From positions 682,001-746,000 of the forward strand of contig JAACJO010000003.1 in assembly GCA_013368445.1 (NCBI GenBank): a stretch of DNA of 64,000 bases, in the 5' to 3' direction. The notes beneath the pieces are model-generated. The model was not told where the DNA came from, did no database searches, and saw only the letters and a list, made by a program, of their open reading frames with translations. A program made the translations under genes and the position numbers. The DNA comes from Leucocoprinus leucothites. Its lineage: Eukaryota > Basidiomycota > Agaricomycetes > Agaricales > Agaricaceae. Below, one piece after another: positions 20,903 to 32,914 of this stretch (positions are counted from its first letter, which is position 1; each line of letters begins with the position of its first letter).

Positions 20903-22429
20903 TTATTTTGAATTTTCAAGATTTTTCTCTGGTTCCCATGAGTCTTTGGTAGGCCTGTATCCTTTCCAACAAATTAGGTATTCTATTTTTGTTCCTGAGC
21001 ATAGTCTGCAAGTTCTATGATTTAGGACTGCTTTGACTTCATATTGTTCTTCTCCTGAGACAAGAACAGGTGGTGGTTTAGGGTTGTGTTTGCCATAAAC
21101 ATTGTTCTCAGTTACTGGCATGAGAAGTGAAGCATGGAACTTGTTGTGAATATTCCACTTTGGTGGTAGTTTGAGTTCATAGTTGACTGGAGAGGTCTTT
21201 CTAATAATAGTAAATGGACTTTCTCTTCTTTGACTGAGCTTCTTAGAAGCATAGGGCAAAGGGAGATTTCGGTTATCTAACCAAACTCGGTTTCCTACTT
21301 TGAATGGTGTTCATGGTTGGTTCTTTTGTTGAGCCATCATGAGACATGTTCGTTCATGTGCCTCTAGAGCTGCTTCTTGAACTTGTTCTAAGAATAGGGA
21401 CTTCTCATCGATAGAAGGGATGTCTGTCTCTTTATCTGAGATAAACACTTGTGGGTTATATCCTAGTATTAATTCGTATGGTAAGTGTTTTCTTCTAGAA
21501 TGGGGTTTCATATTATGTATGAATTCAATCATTGGAAGTGCTCGTTTCCATATAGTTGGATTTTGTGATATATAAACTGCTAAGTAAAACTCAATTTCTT
21601 GGTTGTACCTTTCAGTAGTACCATCTGTCTGTGGATGATATGCCATAGACAGAGCTGGTGTGATATTGAGTTTTTCATAAAGTTTTTGCATTGATTTAGC
21701 AGCAAATCATGGATCTCAATCTGAGATGATTTTGTTGGGTGTTCCGTATTTTGAAAATACTTTGTCAATAAGAATCTCAGCAATGCCATTGGTGTTTCCT
21801 GTCTTCTTTGTTGGAGTTAGGATTATCCCTTTCATAAGTCCATGGTCTACTATGGACAATATACAATCATATCTGTTGTCAGGTGGTAGATCTGTAATAA
21901 GATCCATGGATATTTGGGAAAAGGGCCTTGTGGAAGAAGGGCCTTTAATTGGTTGCATCGGTAGTTTAACTGGATGATGGTTGATCTTGTACTGTTGACA
22001 AATAGGGCATCCTTTCACATAGTTCTAAACATATGTGTTCATTCCAGGCCAGTAAACTACTTTAGATAGTTTATGGAACATTTTGGCTGTTCCTAGGTGT
22101 CCTGATATCTCGTGATCATGTACACATTCTAGAAGTCTTCTTTTTAGTTCAGCATCTTTAGGTATCACATGTCTTCCCTGATATTTATAAATGCCATCAT
22201 CTTCTGTAAATCTTTCAGATGGGGCAATCTTCACTTGTTTATTTTTAATTTCTTCTTTAATTTCCTCAGAAAGGAAGTTAATGAATTTTTCTGATGGTAT
22301 TGCAATAAGATCTTCATTATCTTTTCCTTCTGGAACTAGGTCTGGTCTTCTACTCAATGCATCAGCAAGAGTATTTTTGTTACCAGCCAAATGCTTTATG
22401 GAATAATGGAAGTGTGTCATGTAAAGCAT
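20903..22429 (-). pseudogene. Family D integrase with C-terminal chromodomain
   Basis: Integrase of a chromovirus-type element. Order on the minus strand: end of RNase H (NTLADALSRRPD), HHCC zinc domain (ECVHDHEISGHLGTAKM, KGCPICQQYKINHH), and catalytic core with ISMDLITDLPP (first Asp), NKIISD (second Asp, 21716) and YHPQTDGTTERYNQEIEFY (Glu). The GPY-like region (RRESPFTIIRK, ELKLPPKWNIHNKFHASLL) follows. A chromodomain ends the protein: YEVKAVLNHR, IEYLICWKGYRPTKDSWEPE. Chromodomains steer integration to modified histones. Stops near 22020, 21700 and 21305 interrupt the frame. Confidence 0.9.
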
Positions 22430-22439
22430 CCATCTGGCT

Positions 22440-23804
22440 TATCTTCGATTTAATTGTTGTGGTTCTCACCATCTGGTGAGGTTCTTGTGATCAGACCATA
22501 TGATGATAGGGTGTGCTGATCCTTCGAGGTAGTGTCACCATTCCTTTAGTGCTCTAATAATAGCAAGGAATTCTTGGTCAGACACATGATAGTTTTGTTC
22601 TGCAGGGTTAAGGGTTTGTGAATAATGAGCCATGGGGTGCTCCATTTGAGTCTCTTTGGAGTAGTACTACACCAGTAGCAAATGTGGAAGCATCGCATTC
22701 AATTTCAAATGGTTTTGATTCGTCAACTATTTGGAGTATAGGTTGCTTAAGGAATTGTTCCTTGAGCTTCTCAAAGTTTTTCTGCGCTTCTGGGTTCCAT
22801 TCGAATTTCGTTGTTTTGAAAAGTAATGCATTAAGTGGTTGTGTGATAGCTGAGAAGTTGTGGATAAACTTTCTATAGAAGTTACAGAAACCAATGAATT
22901 GTCAGATATTTTGGACAGACTTGGGTACAGGCCAATCCTGTATACCCTTTAGTTTGACTGGGTCCATCTTGGTAGAGTCAGGAGTTATGATAACTCCGAG
23001 GTACTCTAGATGTTGCTTCTCGAATTCACATTTCTCAGTCTTTAAATACAACTCATTTTCTTGTAGAATTTCCAAGACTTGTTTAGTAAGTTTTTCAAGT
23101 TGTGCTTTCGTTTTCGCATGGATAAGGATATCATCCATGTAGATAATAACTCTGCCTTTCTCAGTAAGGTCTTTAAAGATGTGATCCATCATGGATTGGA
23201 AGGTAGCAGGTGAATTCGTCATTCCAAAGAACATGACTGTGGGTTCGTATAATCCATTAGGAGTGCAGAATGCCACTTTCCATTTGTGTCCTTCATGGAT
23301 TCAGACATTATTATATCCTAGTCGGACATCTAACTTGGTAAACCAATTAGATCCTTTGAGTTTATCCATGATTTGTGATATGCTTGGTATTGGGTGAGCA
23401 TTCTTTATTGTATTCTTGTTAAGGAATCGATAGTCTTGACATGGGCATAAGTCTCCTCCTTTCTTTCTTACAAAGAAGAAAGAAGAGGCCATAGGTGACT
23501 TGGATTTCCAAATATATCCCTTTCATAGGTTTTCAGAAATAAATTTGTCAAGTTCAGTTCTCTCCTGAGGTGTCAGGTGATAAACTGGCATGCATTTGGG
23601 TTCAAATTCGGGTATAGTCTCGATTTTATGATCCCAAGGATGTCTGGGCAGTAATTTCTCAGATTTGTCTTTGTTGAAGACTTTGAGAAACTGATGAAAT
23701 TTCTTTGGTACAGCTTTCACTAGGTCAGATTCCCATTTAGGTTTAGTAGCCAAGTTGTGAAGTTGTTGTGATGTGTTAGACTTCACACTGATTTCATAAT
23801 ACAA
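22440..23804 (-). pseudogene. Family D reverse transcriptase and RNase H
   Basis: RT blocks on the minus strand are [71 protein letters not shown] and VIIYMDDILIHAKTK (YMDD). The connection FIGFCNFYRKFIHNF follows. RNase H starts [20 protein letters not shown], then degrades after 22600 with several stops and frameshifts. The first catalytic Asp (CDAS) is visible; later residues are in other frames. It is inactive as read. Confidence 0.88.
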
Positions 23805-24002
23805 CTGATTGATGGAATCAGTTTTCGCTTTAGTTAATTTGATTGTGTGAGAGTTTTCATCTCACCAATGTAATAACAGTTTCTGCCAATCAATGTCAGG
23901 GTTGAATCTCTTTAACCATGTGATTCCTAAGAATAGTTGATTTGATCCAAGTTTGACTATTCTTGGAGAGATTGTCATAATCTTGTTGTTCACTTCTATT
24001 TT

Positions 24003-24194
24003 TTATTTTGTATAGTGAGTACAACTTCCTGATAGATTTTGTGTTCCATCGGCATTACGGATTTTGATTGCCTTCTTCATTTTGAATTTTGGCAAGTTGT
24101 AGGTATTGACTAGTTGTGGGTCAATGAATTCTCCACTAGCTCCTGAGTCGAGTAGTGCTTGTAGGTTGTATTTTGCTCTGGTTGTATAGAGCAA
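24003..24194 (-). pseudogene. Family D retropepsin-like protease
   Basis: The frame contains LQALLDSGASGEFIDPQLV with the intact aspartic protease triad Asp-Ser-Gly and following Ala-Ser. It lies between gag and RT, as usual in Ty3/gypsy pol. The region up to 23804 carries further stops, including one in the stretch near 23860. Confidence 0.8.
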
Positions 24195-24266
24195 TATTGG
24201 TACATGTACTGTTAATCCTTTGTTTGATTAAAGATCATTTGATGTCTATCTGATCTTCATGAGTAC

Positions 24267-26417
24267 TCAAAAATTTTCATTTGAGTATTCTTGAAACAGA
24301 TCATCTTCATCACTAGCTTGGTCTATTTCATAGACCATGGTGTTGGGATCTTTTCTTTTAGGTTTGAAAGGTCTACAATTCCCTTGTTTTGGTTTGGACT
24401 GGGACTTCTGTGTCTGCTTCGATCCCATGTTTGTCTTTCTTGTTGATTTAAACCAAACCTTCCTTGCCAGACAAGATTTAGCAAAATGTCCTTTCTTGTG
24501 GCAGAAGAAGCATTCTCCTCTTTTGAGTGTGATTCTCTGTTCATCAGTGAGAACATTATTGATGATGTGGGAGTATAGTGAACCATAGACATCTCTGTCT
24601 GTATTGCTTGGTCCTTCATTGTACATTTGGTTGATGTCTTCTCCTTCACTCTCCTCCTCTTCAGGATTATCATCATCCTCTGTGCCAAGTTTGTATATGC
24701 TTCTTGATATTCTGTCGATATCCATGACCCACTCAGATCATCTGGGTCTAGATATGGGTTGACTATAGATGTCATTATATCATGGTTGGGGTCCGTGTTG
24801 TCTACTATTCTTTTTGGTCTTTCTTGATCTGTTTGAAGATCCTGGATTAGAATTTCCAATGTGGTATCTCCTTTGCTCTTGGACAACTTTGTATGCTTGT
24901 CTTGCAGCAGCTTTCCACTTGTCAAGGGTTTGGGGGTCAGATCAAATTGCTTCAAATCTGACACCATTGTCAAGTCCTTTGGCAAAGTAGGATCGGAGAG
25001 AAGTGCTGTCAACAAGTCCTGCATCTGAGGCAAGGATGGAAAAATTGGCGATATATTCTTTGATGTATTTGTTTCGTTGTCTGTAATAACAGAGCTCTCT
25101 TTCAGCCTCAAAGCTCTGTTGTGTTGGAGTGAATAACTGTTCAAGTGTATTCTTGAACTGGTCGAAGGTGTGTGCAACATATCCTGCTTGGGTAGCTGCA
25201 GTTGCTTGACTAAGTCTGTAATCCTGTTGCCATAACTTGGCAGCTCCATTGAGTAGTCCAAGGGTGTAGTTAATTCTTTGGGTGTCACTTGTAACACCAT
25301 ATGAGTTGAAGTAGAGTTCAACTTTGGCCACCCATGGTCTGTAGTAGCTGGGGTTGCCATCAAACCTGTTGGGCTTTGGGTGTTTAAGCTGGAATCCTGC
25401 TTGAGGTTGTGCCATGTTTAGGTTTGGTGGGGGGTTTGGATTAGGATTTGGTGGTCCTCCTCCTCCTTCTAGTACTCCTGGTCCTCCTGGGCCTCCAGGT
25501 GGATTACCTCTGGGACTTGGTGGTCCTTCTTGTGGATTTGGTGGTGGTGGTGTGGGGCTTCTTTGATTTGAAGAACCTCTTGTGTTGGTGACAATTGCCT
25601 TTGCTTTCCCTTTTGTTTGGGTGTTAGCAGGTATGGTGATGGTGGTACTAGCTGTAGCAATGTTGGGATTAGTTGCTGGTAAGGTACTGGTACTGGCAAT
25701 ACTGGTGGGGGAATCAGTAAAGCTAAAGGGGATAGGGTTCGTAATGGAACTGAGGAACCTTGGGCTATGTCCAAAGGCTGGGCTCAAGGAGTAAGAAGGG
25801 GGTCTATCGACTCTGGGCTTTTCTGGGGATTTGAGTTTGAGATTATCGATTGCCCTTGCAAGTGCTTCTGCTTCCTCTTCTGTTCAATTTCCTTCAGATT
25901 CTTGTTGGCTTCTATTTCTGCTGTCTGTTCCTTCTTTGTCTTCTTCTTTGTTGTCTTCATCAGTTTCAGATTCCTCTGAGCTTGGAGTGTCAACTCTGGG
26001 CTCTGAATTATTTCCTTGAGAGGTTTCTCTGATTCTTGGAGTTGCATCAACTGTTGGTTTGATGGTCCTGCTGGATTCTGCAGGGGTATCTGGGATGTGG
26101 AAGGGTTGTTCTGAGGGGTTTCTTTTGATTTACTCTTAGAACTGTCTTGAGGTAAATGAGTTGAGTCTTTCTGGATTGGCTCCTTCTGCGACTTGTTCTT
26201 TGACTGCTTCAACAAGTTGCTCTCTATGGTAATTTTGGAATTCTTGTAGAACTGTGTATTCAGCCTTGGCGGGGACATAATAGACATCTTTTCCTTGGTT
26301 ACAGTAGAGCTTTTTGGTTTCTTTGCTCTTCCAGACTCTATGTTTCCCTGATTCACTGAAGATTGAATCATAGGCTGATTTGGGAAAACGTTCTCTAAGG
26401 AACTGTTCTTCATCCAT
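24267..26417 (-). pseudogene. Family D gag
   Basis: It starts MDEEQFLRERFPKSAYDSIF at 26417. The N-terminal half is charged, then Ser/Thr/Pro-rich, with a Pro/Gly-rich hinge at 25430-25560. The capsid is at about 24950-25400 (KHPKPNRFDGNPSYYRPWVA, NYTLGLLNGAAKLWQQDYR). After stops near 24940 and 24730 the frame resumes with an acidic stretch and a well-formed zinc knuckle CFFCHKKGHFAKSC near 24480-24520, followed by a Lys-rich tail. Stops are few, so decay is moderate. Length is typical for a large fungal Gag. Confidence 0.88.
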
Positions 26418-26984
26418 TGTGGATTGTGACTATGGGTGCCTAAAGAGACACCTGGTATGGTCTTAAATGGAAGATTGTCCTTAAGACAATTATCACACTT
26501 GCAGTTTGATTCTGCTGTGATTGGAAAATTAGTTTATAGTCACTTTGGACTCACCTTTATAGTCACTAGGACTGTGTATTTATAGTCTCTTAAGACTTTC
26601 TACAGATAAACTGTCTTCTGAGTATTTACCCTCAGGTCTGGTATTCTTCAGAGATATGCCTATTCTTCTGGCAAATTTCTCCCTTCTGAGTATCTACCCT
26701 TGGGTCTGGTATCTTATTTGAGATTTAGGTACAATGACCTTAGCTCTCACTAGCCTCCAAATGTTTTAAGAGCGTGGATAATCACTCAGATCAATAAGAG
26801 TGATCCTCAACTATTCCACTAGTTGGTAATGTGTGTCGACCCTCTCTTCATTGTTATACACAATAGTTTTGGGACAGCTTGTGCAATAACTGCAATAACC
26901 CAAATCAACAGTGTTTGAAACATTGTTGGGTTACTGGGCAAAGTAACAGCTCTGTGCTAACAGAGAAGGATCATTTCTACTTAA
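26418..26984 (-). other. 5' leader of family D
   Basis: A 567-base untranslated region between the 5' LTR and gag ATG. A directly repeated phrase (TTCTGAGTATTTACCCTCAG near 26620 and a variant near 26690) is visible. The sequence right after the LTR is TTAAGTAGAAATGATCC, so no standard TGG primer site is obvious. Confidence 0.5.
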
Positions 26985-27492
26985 TGTTATAGTGATGCCA
27001 GCCCAGTCCTAAGCTGGCATGATAAGTATTGACTTGATCTTATCAAAGGGGACTCCTTCTCAGTAAGCAACAAAGTCATTTACTAAGTCAGAGTTATAAT
27101 ACGGCAATTATAAGAGTAAGACTTTGGTAATTGAGATCTTAAGGGACTTAAGTTTCAATTTGACTTTGTAGATAAAGGCTCATATTGAGTCTCCACCTAA
27201 CCAAGGAGAAACATTGTTTCTCCTTGGTAGATGTTGATGACTTATATATGATACAAGTCTGTATCTATTATTAACTAGGGTCAAGGGCTTCTAATGAAAG
27301 AAGAGAAGCATACAGCTTCCTTAATGCTAATTAAACTATATAAGACACAATCTGTCAAAGAAGCTTTAGAAGTTCTTCTTTGATCATCTGACTAGATCAC
27401 AAGATAAGTCCAAATATAGCTGCACTATATTTAACAATCACATGTCATCAAAATGTAAACAAAACCAAACATGACATGATGAGTCATAATAA
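26985..27492 (-). repeat. 5' LTR of family D (D2), outer part left of element E
   Basis: It matches the first 500 or so bases of LTR D1 (TGTTATAGTGATGCCAGC onward) and stops at GAGTCATAATAA, where element E begins. The remainder is at 43151-43298. Together they give a full-length LTR of about 651 bases. Confidence 0.93.
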
Positions 27493-28832
27493 TGTAGAGG
27501 CTTGTTGACATATGGATATAACATCAAGTAGAGTACTAGCTAGGTAGCTAGAATGTAACCTCAAATGAATTCAAGGGGAAGTATGAGAAATAGATGAGGA
27601 TTTATGTAGCTACTGCTGAATAATGCAAAATGTGTGATGAAACTAAATGCTGTTTTATTTACTTTGGGAAATTCTTGAACACTGTACTAGGATCCTGACT
27701 AAGTGTGCAGTTTGCGATGCTTAGTTGACTTCTATAACTAAGATCTTTTATCCTGAGGCTGTCTTCTGTTTCTCTCTAAAGTCAACTGGACCTTGTCTAT
27801 AATCACCCACTCAGTCACACACTGGTGCTGGTGCAGTCAATATGCTTTAACTACAAGCCTTCTTAGCTTGGTAGCTACTTCACTGTGACACTAGATCAAA
27901 CTCGAGACATCTTAGAATATTTCTTAGATTAACTAGTAGAAGTCTTTCCTGTTAAAGTTATTTTAGAAGGTTGATCACTTATTCACTCAAAAATTCTTAG
28001 TTTGTGGTCTTCACACCCTATAGCACTATGGAGGTGTAGAATTCCTTGCCTATCCGCATGCTGTCAGGCCCTTTTTATATTATTTGAGAGATATGAAAAT
28101 AGACGAAATATTCTAGAAAGAAATAGGTATGACTCAAAATTGACTAATAGAAAATGACTGAATTGTCCTGGATTCAGCTGGGTATACATTTACAATGCGA
28201 TGCCGACCAGCAGGTCCATTCGATCACTAGTTTGTTGTGTGGGTAGCAGAGTAGCTACCATGTGAGTTTCTTTCATTAAACCTTTATTAATCATGGCTAA
28301 TCATTTCGGTTGTGATATTTTCTTTACCCAATGGACCTCTGCCACATCAGTGCAACCATTGGTTTGCTTGGCCAGTACAGTTGTAGGACTAAACAGTGGG
28401 GAAATGACATAGCTAAGCAGTGGGGTAGCTAGGTTCCTGTCTTGTACATGTGGAAAATGCAGATTGTTGTCTGTTAATCAGTCTGTTGATCCTTCTGATC
28501 TGGTTCTAGACCCTGGTCCTTATTTTTAGATTGTTTGGATTGTTCTCAGTGTGGAGGTTTCCCTCAAGTCCCAAAGCGGTAATTTGGTGATGTGGTGTCC
28601 TGAAGTTGAGGGTTTGAATCCCTGGAACAATTCACAACAGTGGACAGCTGTACTAGATTACCAGTCTTGCCTGCCATATTGGTTGACTGTATTACTTCTT
28701 GGTAAGTAGCTTTGTAGCTACACTGCTAATGCACTATAGGGCTCTTAGGCATAGCATTATTCTTTTATAATACTAAGTGTGAAATCCCGAAAATATTAGT
28801 ATTCCCTGTTTATTTTCGGTTTTTGTGTCACA
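27493..28832 (-). repeat. 3' LTR of element E (E1)
   Basis: 1340 bases, reading TGTGACACAAAAACC to CTCTACA on the minus strand. It is highly similar by eye to 41819-43150, with most differences being transitions. It contains eight TAGCTA cores, four of them full GTAGCTAC (27606, 27871, 28251, 28714). Confidence 0.93.
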
Positions 28833-28842
28833 TCTCCCCCTT
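28833..28842 (-). other. Polypurine tract of element E
   Basis: The minus strand reads AAGGGGGAGA directly before the LTR start TGTGACAC. This is the expected site for plus-strand DNA priming during reverse transcription. Confidence 0.85.
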
Positions 28843-29229
28843 ACCCAACTCTGGCCGTCCTCAGCCCATGTATGGGTATTGTTCTAGAATGTTCTAGATG
28901 TCCTACACAGCTGTGGTGATTTATTGTGACCTGCCTGACTTCTTTCAGGAAGTACCCAGGTGTTTTTTGATCATCAGTTCCCACATGTGGCTTCTATTCT
29001 TAGCCCCCCTGATTATCTTGGTGCTGCTTAATGTCGATCAAACTATTTAGCTATGCATCATGTTTGCAAATCCTCAGAACTTGCACTTAGGCAGAACTTG
29101 CACAGCCCAACTTCCTTGCTGGCAGTTTCTGCCCATCATTTTGGGTAAGATGAACTTCCCAATGCGTCATTTGAGGCTTCTTCTTGGAGACACACATCTT
29201 TCCCCATGCATCAACATGACAGCAAGCTA

Positions 29230-29318
29230 CAGGGCTATATAAAGAACAACTTAGTTGCTAGACTATTTTCTTGCCCTTTCTTTCCTGCCACCATCATTGT
29301 TGTCCTCTGTCTACCCAA
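29230..29318 (+). promoter_or_regulatory. Putative promoter of antisense gene 1
   Basis: CTATATAAAG at 29231-29240 is followed by a pyrimidine-rich stretch (CTTGCCCTTTCTTTCC) and an ATG at 29319, about 80 bases downstream. The same spacing occurs before antisense gene 2. Confidence 0.5.
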
Positions 29319-32223
29319 ATGGCTCATAAGATATCTTCCTAACTTGTATTTGCATTACTCATAGTCTTTCTCCTAGGTACCATTCAACCTGGTTCTTCAA
29401 AAGTGAAGGCTGGTTCTTCTCAGGGTGGTAAGCAGCTGGATGCCCCAGTGTCATCACAAGACAGACCCATGACTCATGCTTCCTCTTCCAAGAAGGAACA
29501 AGCTCCTTCCACTAAAGGCCATTGTAAACTATGCAAGGATGGGTCACCAAGTTCTGTGGAGGCTGGTACGTTATGTTCTCCTTTCATCTTTGTTTCATCT
29601 AACTCCCCATGTTATGGGGCTAGCTTCATCTCAACCTGAGCCATGGCCAGCTAAGGGTTCCAAGAAATGCAAGGCCATGTTGTCTGACACACCAGCAGCT
29701 CCAATTGCTAAGAAAGCTCATCAGGATTCTCCTCCATCCCAGCCTTCTGCTCCTGTTCCACAACCACTCATCTACAGTCCTGTGTCAATGAGACCACGTT
29801 CCAGCCAGCTCACTATGATGCCTGAAGCTCCTCCATTCACCCCCTCCTTACTCAAGTGGGCTGTAGTGCCTGCTACCATCAATCCTTTGGTGCTGGAAGG
29901 CCAAGTTCCCTCAGCCCCCTCGCCAACTCTTTCTCAGCTGCTGATCACAACTTTGGAACCTGAAACCTCTCTGACCATGGGGGTGCCACAGGTCCACGCA
30001 GTGGTCCTGGCTCCTGTTCCTGTTTGTCATTTTCATATTCCTCCCAACTGGGAGTACCCTATACCTGCCACTACTCAGGCTGTCTGTCAATCTGAGGTCG
30101 TTGCCTCTCCTTCATCTGCTGGCCCTACTGCCAGGGGGTGTACGGTCAAGGACAGTCAAACTCTGCCAATTGAGTATCTTGATAACTGCTCGTTGAATCT
30201 CTTCAAAACTTTGGGGTTGGACTCAGATTTAGAAAAGGAGTCAAAAAACACACTTCCGAAGTTTTTCCCACGCGTTTTTGGTTCCGGCCATTATTTTTTG
30301 ACTTTTTTTGGAGATAATAGCGCCCAATTACAATGATATTACACCATTTTTGCCCCAGTCTGGGCCAAATTACCATGATGGACCAGTCAGGGCTTTGTTA
30401 TCCTGAGATTTGAGAGGGTGAAATGACTTCTTTAACTGATTTTGGTGTAAAGTCCAATGTCCCGAATTACTTTTTGATGGAAATCTAATTTGGGTTGACA
30501 CCAAGTGCCGATGTGATGACATGAGATACCAAAAATGGAAGCCAAGCCGAATTTTATTCAATTTATTTTGCAGGAACCACTTGTGAGAATTTCTTAAAAC
30601 TTTGGCACCAGATTCAGGCAGCCAAAAGGAGTCAATTGCGCATATTTTCATTATTTATAATGCAAATTTTGGTATCCGGCCATAATTTTGGCACATTAAC
30701 CTTATTTGGCATTTTCCGAGAGAATGGCTTGTTGAATTTCGTTCATTTTTGGCCCAGAGATAGCTCTTAGTGAGATCTATCGATTGCGAGTACTTTTGGG
30801 AAAATCTGAGAAATTCGATTTTTTTTGGTGGAGTTTGACTGTCCTCAACTGTAGCTCTGTCAAAGCTCTTCCCCTTCCCCCTGTTCCTTCTTCACCATCA
30901 GCTGCCTCAGAGGCTGACCATTCTCCTGAGTCCGATTCTGATCAAGAGGGTGGGCCTGCTCAAGAGACGGTTTCTTCTATCTCAGGCTCAGAGGTAGAGC
31001 CTTCTGCTGACTCAGCCTCTAAATGCTCGACATCCAAATGAACTCCAATGCCACCTCCAAAGCCAACTTGTGCATCAACAAGAAAGACTCAGGTAAAGAA
31101 ACCTCTGCCCAAGAATGCACCAGCCAAGCTAACCAGAGCCTCTTCTTCAAAGGTCTGTATGGAGGAGGCCATGGAAGAGTTGTCTGAAGAGGATGTACCT
31201 CTATCCAAAGAACACTACAACAAGAATGGCTGCCATCTTGTTCCCCATAAGGTAGGTAAGAAAACTCTCTGGGTTTGCGGTAAGTCCTTTTCCTCATTCT
31301 TTGGGTTGTGTTTTGGCTGCTAAACTAGCTACCTTACTTGCCAGCTCCTCAGTCAATGTTGGAGGTTGCTGCTACTTTGGGCAGCAAATTCTCTTCCTCT
31401 CTTGATGTTCTGAAGGAGATGTTTGTTCTCCTGGATGCTCGCAAAGTAAGTAACTAACCCTGTTCTTTTCTCAAATTTAATCGACTTTTTCCTATGTAGC
31501 TCAAAAATCCTGCATGCTGCCTTTGGTGCATCACAAAAAGTCATGGTACTTGTACTCCCTGCCTCCCTGGTCAAGCCTGCGACAAATGCCACAGGGAGAG
31601 TCAGAGCCACTGCTCCTTCTCCATCATGGACACTTCATTGTTTATGCACACTAACAAGACTTATAGTCTCTTGATTGTGGGTTTCTTGGGTAAGCCTCTT
31701 TGTTTCTGATTTATTTTCTTTAATCTTTTACTTATAAAAGTTCTATCTTTATCAGTTAGACTTTTCTTGTTGTCTTCAGACCTTGGTGGCTGCACATGCT
31801 CAAGTTGTCTTCACCCAGCAGCAGCTCACCTATTCCATCAAGCAGTACTGCCTACAGCTAGCAAATTTGCTGTATGACCTCAACTGCTTGGCCCAGATAT
31901 GTGGTCCCAACTTCCTTGTCAATACCAGCATTTTGGACAATCCTGAGGCCTTCCTCGAGCTTCTAGAGGTGTCTATGGCCATCTAAAAATCGTCGGACGT
32001 GACTTCTGATTTTTCAAAATGTCTGGAGACAGCCTTTACACTCCACAAGAACATCATCACTTTACTTAAGCAAGCCACTGAGGAAGGAGAAGCCCTTGGG
32101 CTACAAGAGCATCTGGGTCTCACTGACCTTCATTTTGCTGCCCAAGTCCATTCTCATGGGACTAAGGGCAAGAAGAGGAAGTTGTTGTCTGGCATTAAAG
32201 GTAAAGGCAAGGCTGCTAAGTAA
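29319..32223 (+). pseudogene. Antisense gene 1 of element E: multi-exon, Cys-rich protein
   Basis: A spliced frame opposite to gag/pol. Recognisable exons are about 29377-29565, 29624-30230, 30840-31279, 31345-31445, 31501-31689 and 31780-32223. Introns at 29566-29623, 31280-31344, 31446-31500 and 31690-31779 have GT-AG ends, and phases agree across them. The middle is Pro/Ser-rich and acidic. The exon at 31501 encodes CCLWCITKSHGTC, then CLPGQACDKCH and a final Cys, i.e. Cys-x2-Cys-x7-Cys-x2-Cys-x5-Cys-x2-Cys-x7-Cys, a possible metal-binding domain loosely like fungal Zn-cluster proteins. The C-terminus is Lys-rich (KGKKRKLLS). In-frame stops (31039, 31984), an apparently lost first splice donor and a 0.6 kb non-coding stretch indicate decay. 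Function unknown; DNA binding is an inference. Confidence 0.65.
30190..30840. repeat. Non-coding stretch with degenerate internal direct repeats
   Basis: Interrupts antisense gene 1. The phrases AAAACTTTGG, AAAGGAGTCAA and CCGGCCAT occur in the same order near 30200-30290 and 30590-30690, suggesting a degenerate repeat with a period near 390 bases. It is richer in CpG than its surroundings. It could be an intron-borne insertion; no family recognised. Confidence 0.45.
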
Positions 32224-32829
32224 TCTTTTTCATGTTGTATTTCGATCTCTTGTCATGGCCATCTTTATTGACCATTTTTCTTTCTTATTTCTTGAGGTAC
32301 ACATGATTTGGTAGCTGCTTAGCAGACTCAAGTAGGACATTTATTTTCTCTGGATTTCTTGTTGCATTGTTGTTGCCACCTCTCACCTCTTTATCATGTA
32401 CATATTCACCTGCCCCTATTTATCTGCAATCCTATCTTGTTGTCTCCAGTTTTCTGTGAGGTGTGAGTGAGACTTTCAGACTTATTAAGGGGTAATAGAG
32501 TCCGAAAATTCTTGCTCTCACCAATTTTAACTGAGTAGTTTTTGCAGGACTGTCTTTGGTAACATGTATCATGAATTGCTAAGTAGCCCTCTCCCCCTTA
32601 CCAAAGTCAGTCCAAACCTGAACTACCTGGCAAGGTGTCATGTGTACTGGCAAAAAATCTTGGCACCAAAAATTCGACAGACTTAAAGAAACTCAGATCA
32701 ACTGTCTTCATTTAGGAGTTGGATCGGCATCTAATCCCAAGGGATATATCTGATTGCCTCTGTTCCTGGTGATCCAGCCTCTAACATGTCCTGCACTTTT
32801 TAGCCTGTTGCTATGTAGCTACCTGGCTA

Positions 32830-32914
32830 TCCCATATAAAATGAAGGTATGAGAGCACAGACTTCACCCAATTTAAAACACTCTTTTGTGAAATCTTCTT
32901 TTTCCTAGTGCACT
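32830..32914 (+). promoter_or_regulatory. Putative promoter of antisense gene 2
   Basis: CATATAAAATGA near 32833 is a TATA-like box about 75-80 bases before the ATG at 32915, with a TC-rich stretch (CTTCTTTTTCCTAG) just before the start. A GTAGCTAC palindrome lies at 32815-32822, directly upstream. Confidence 0.5.
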
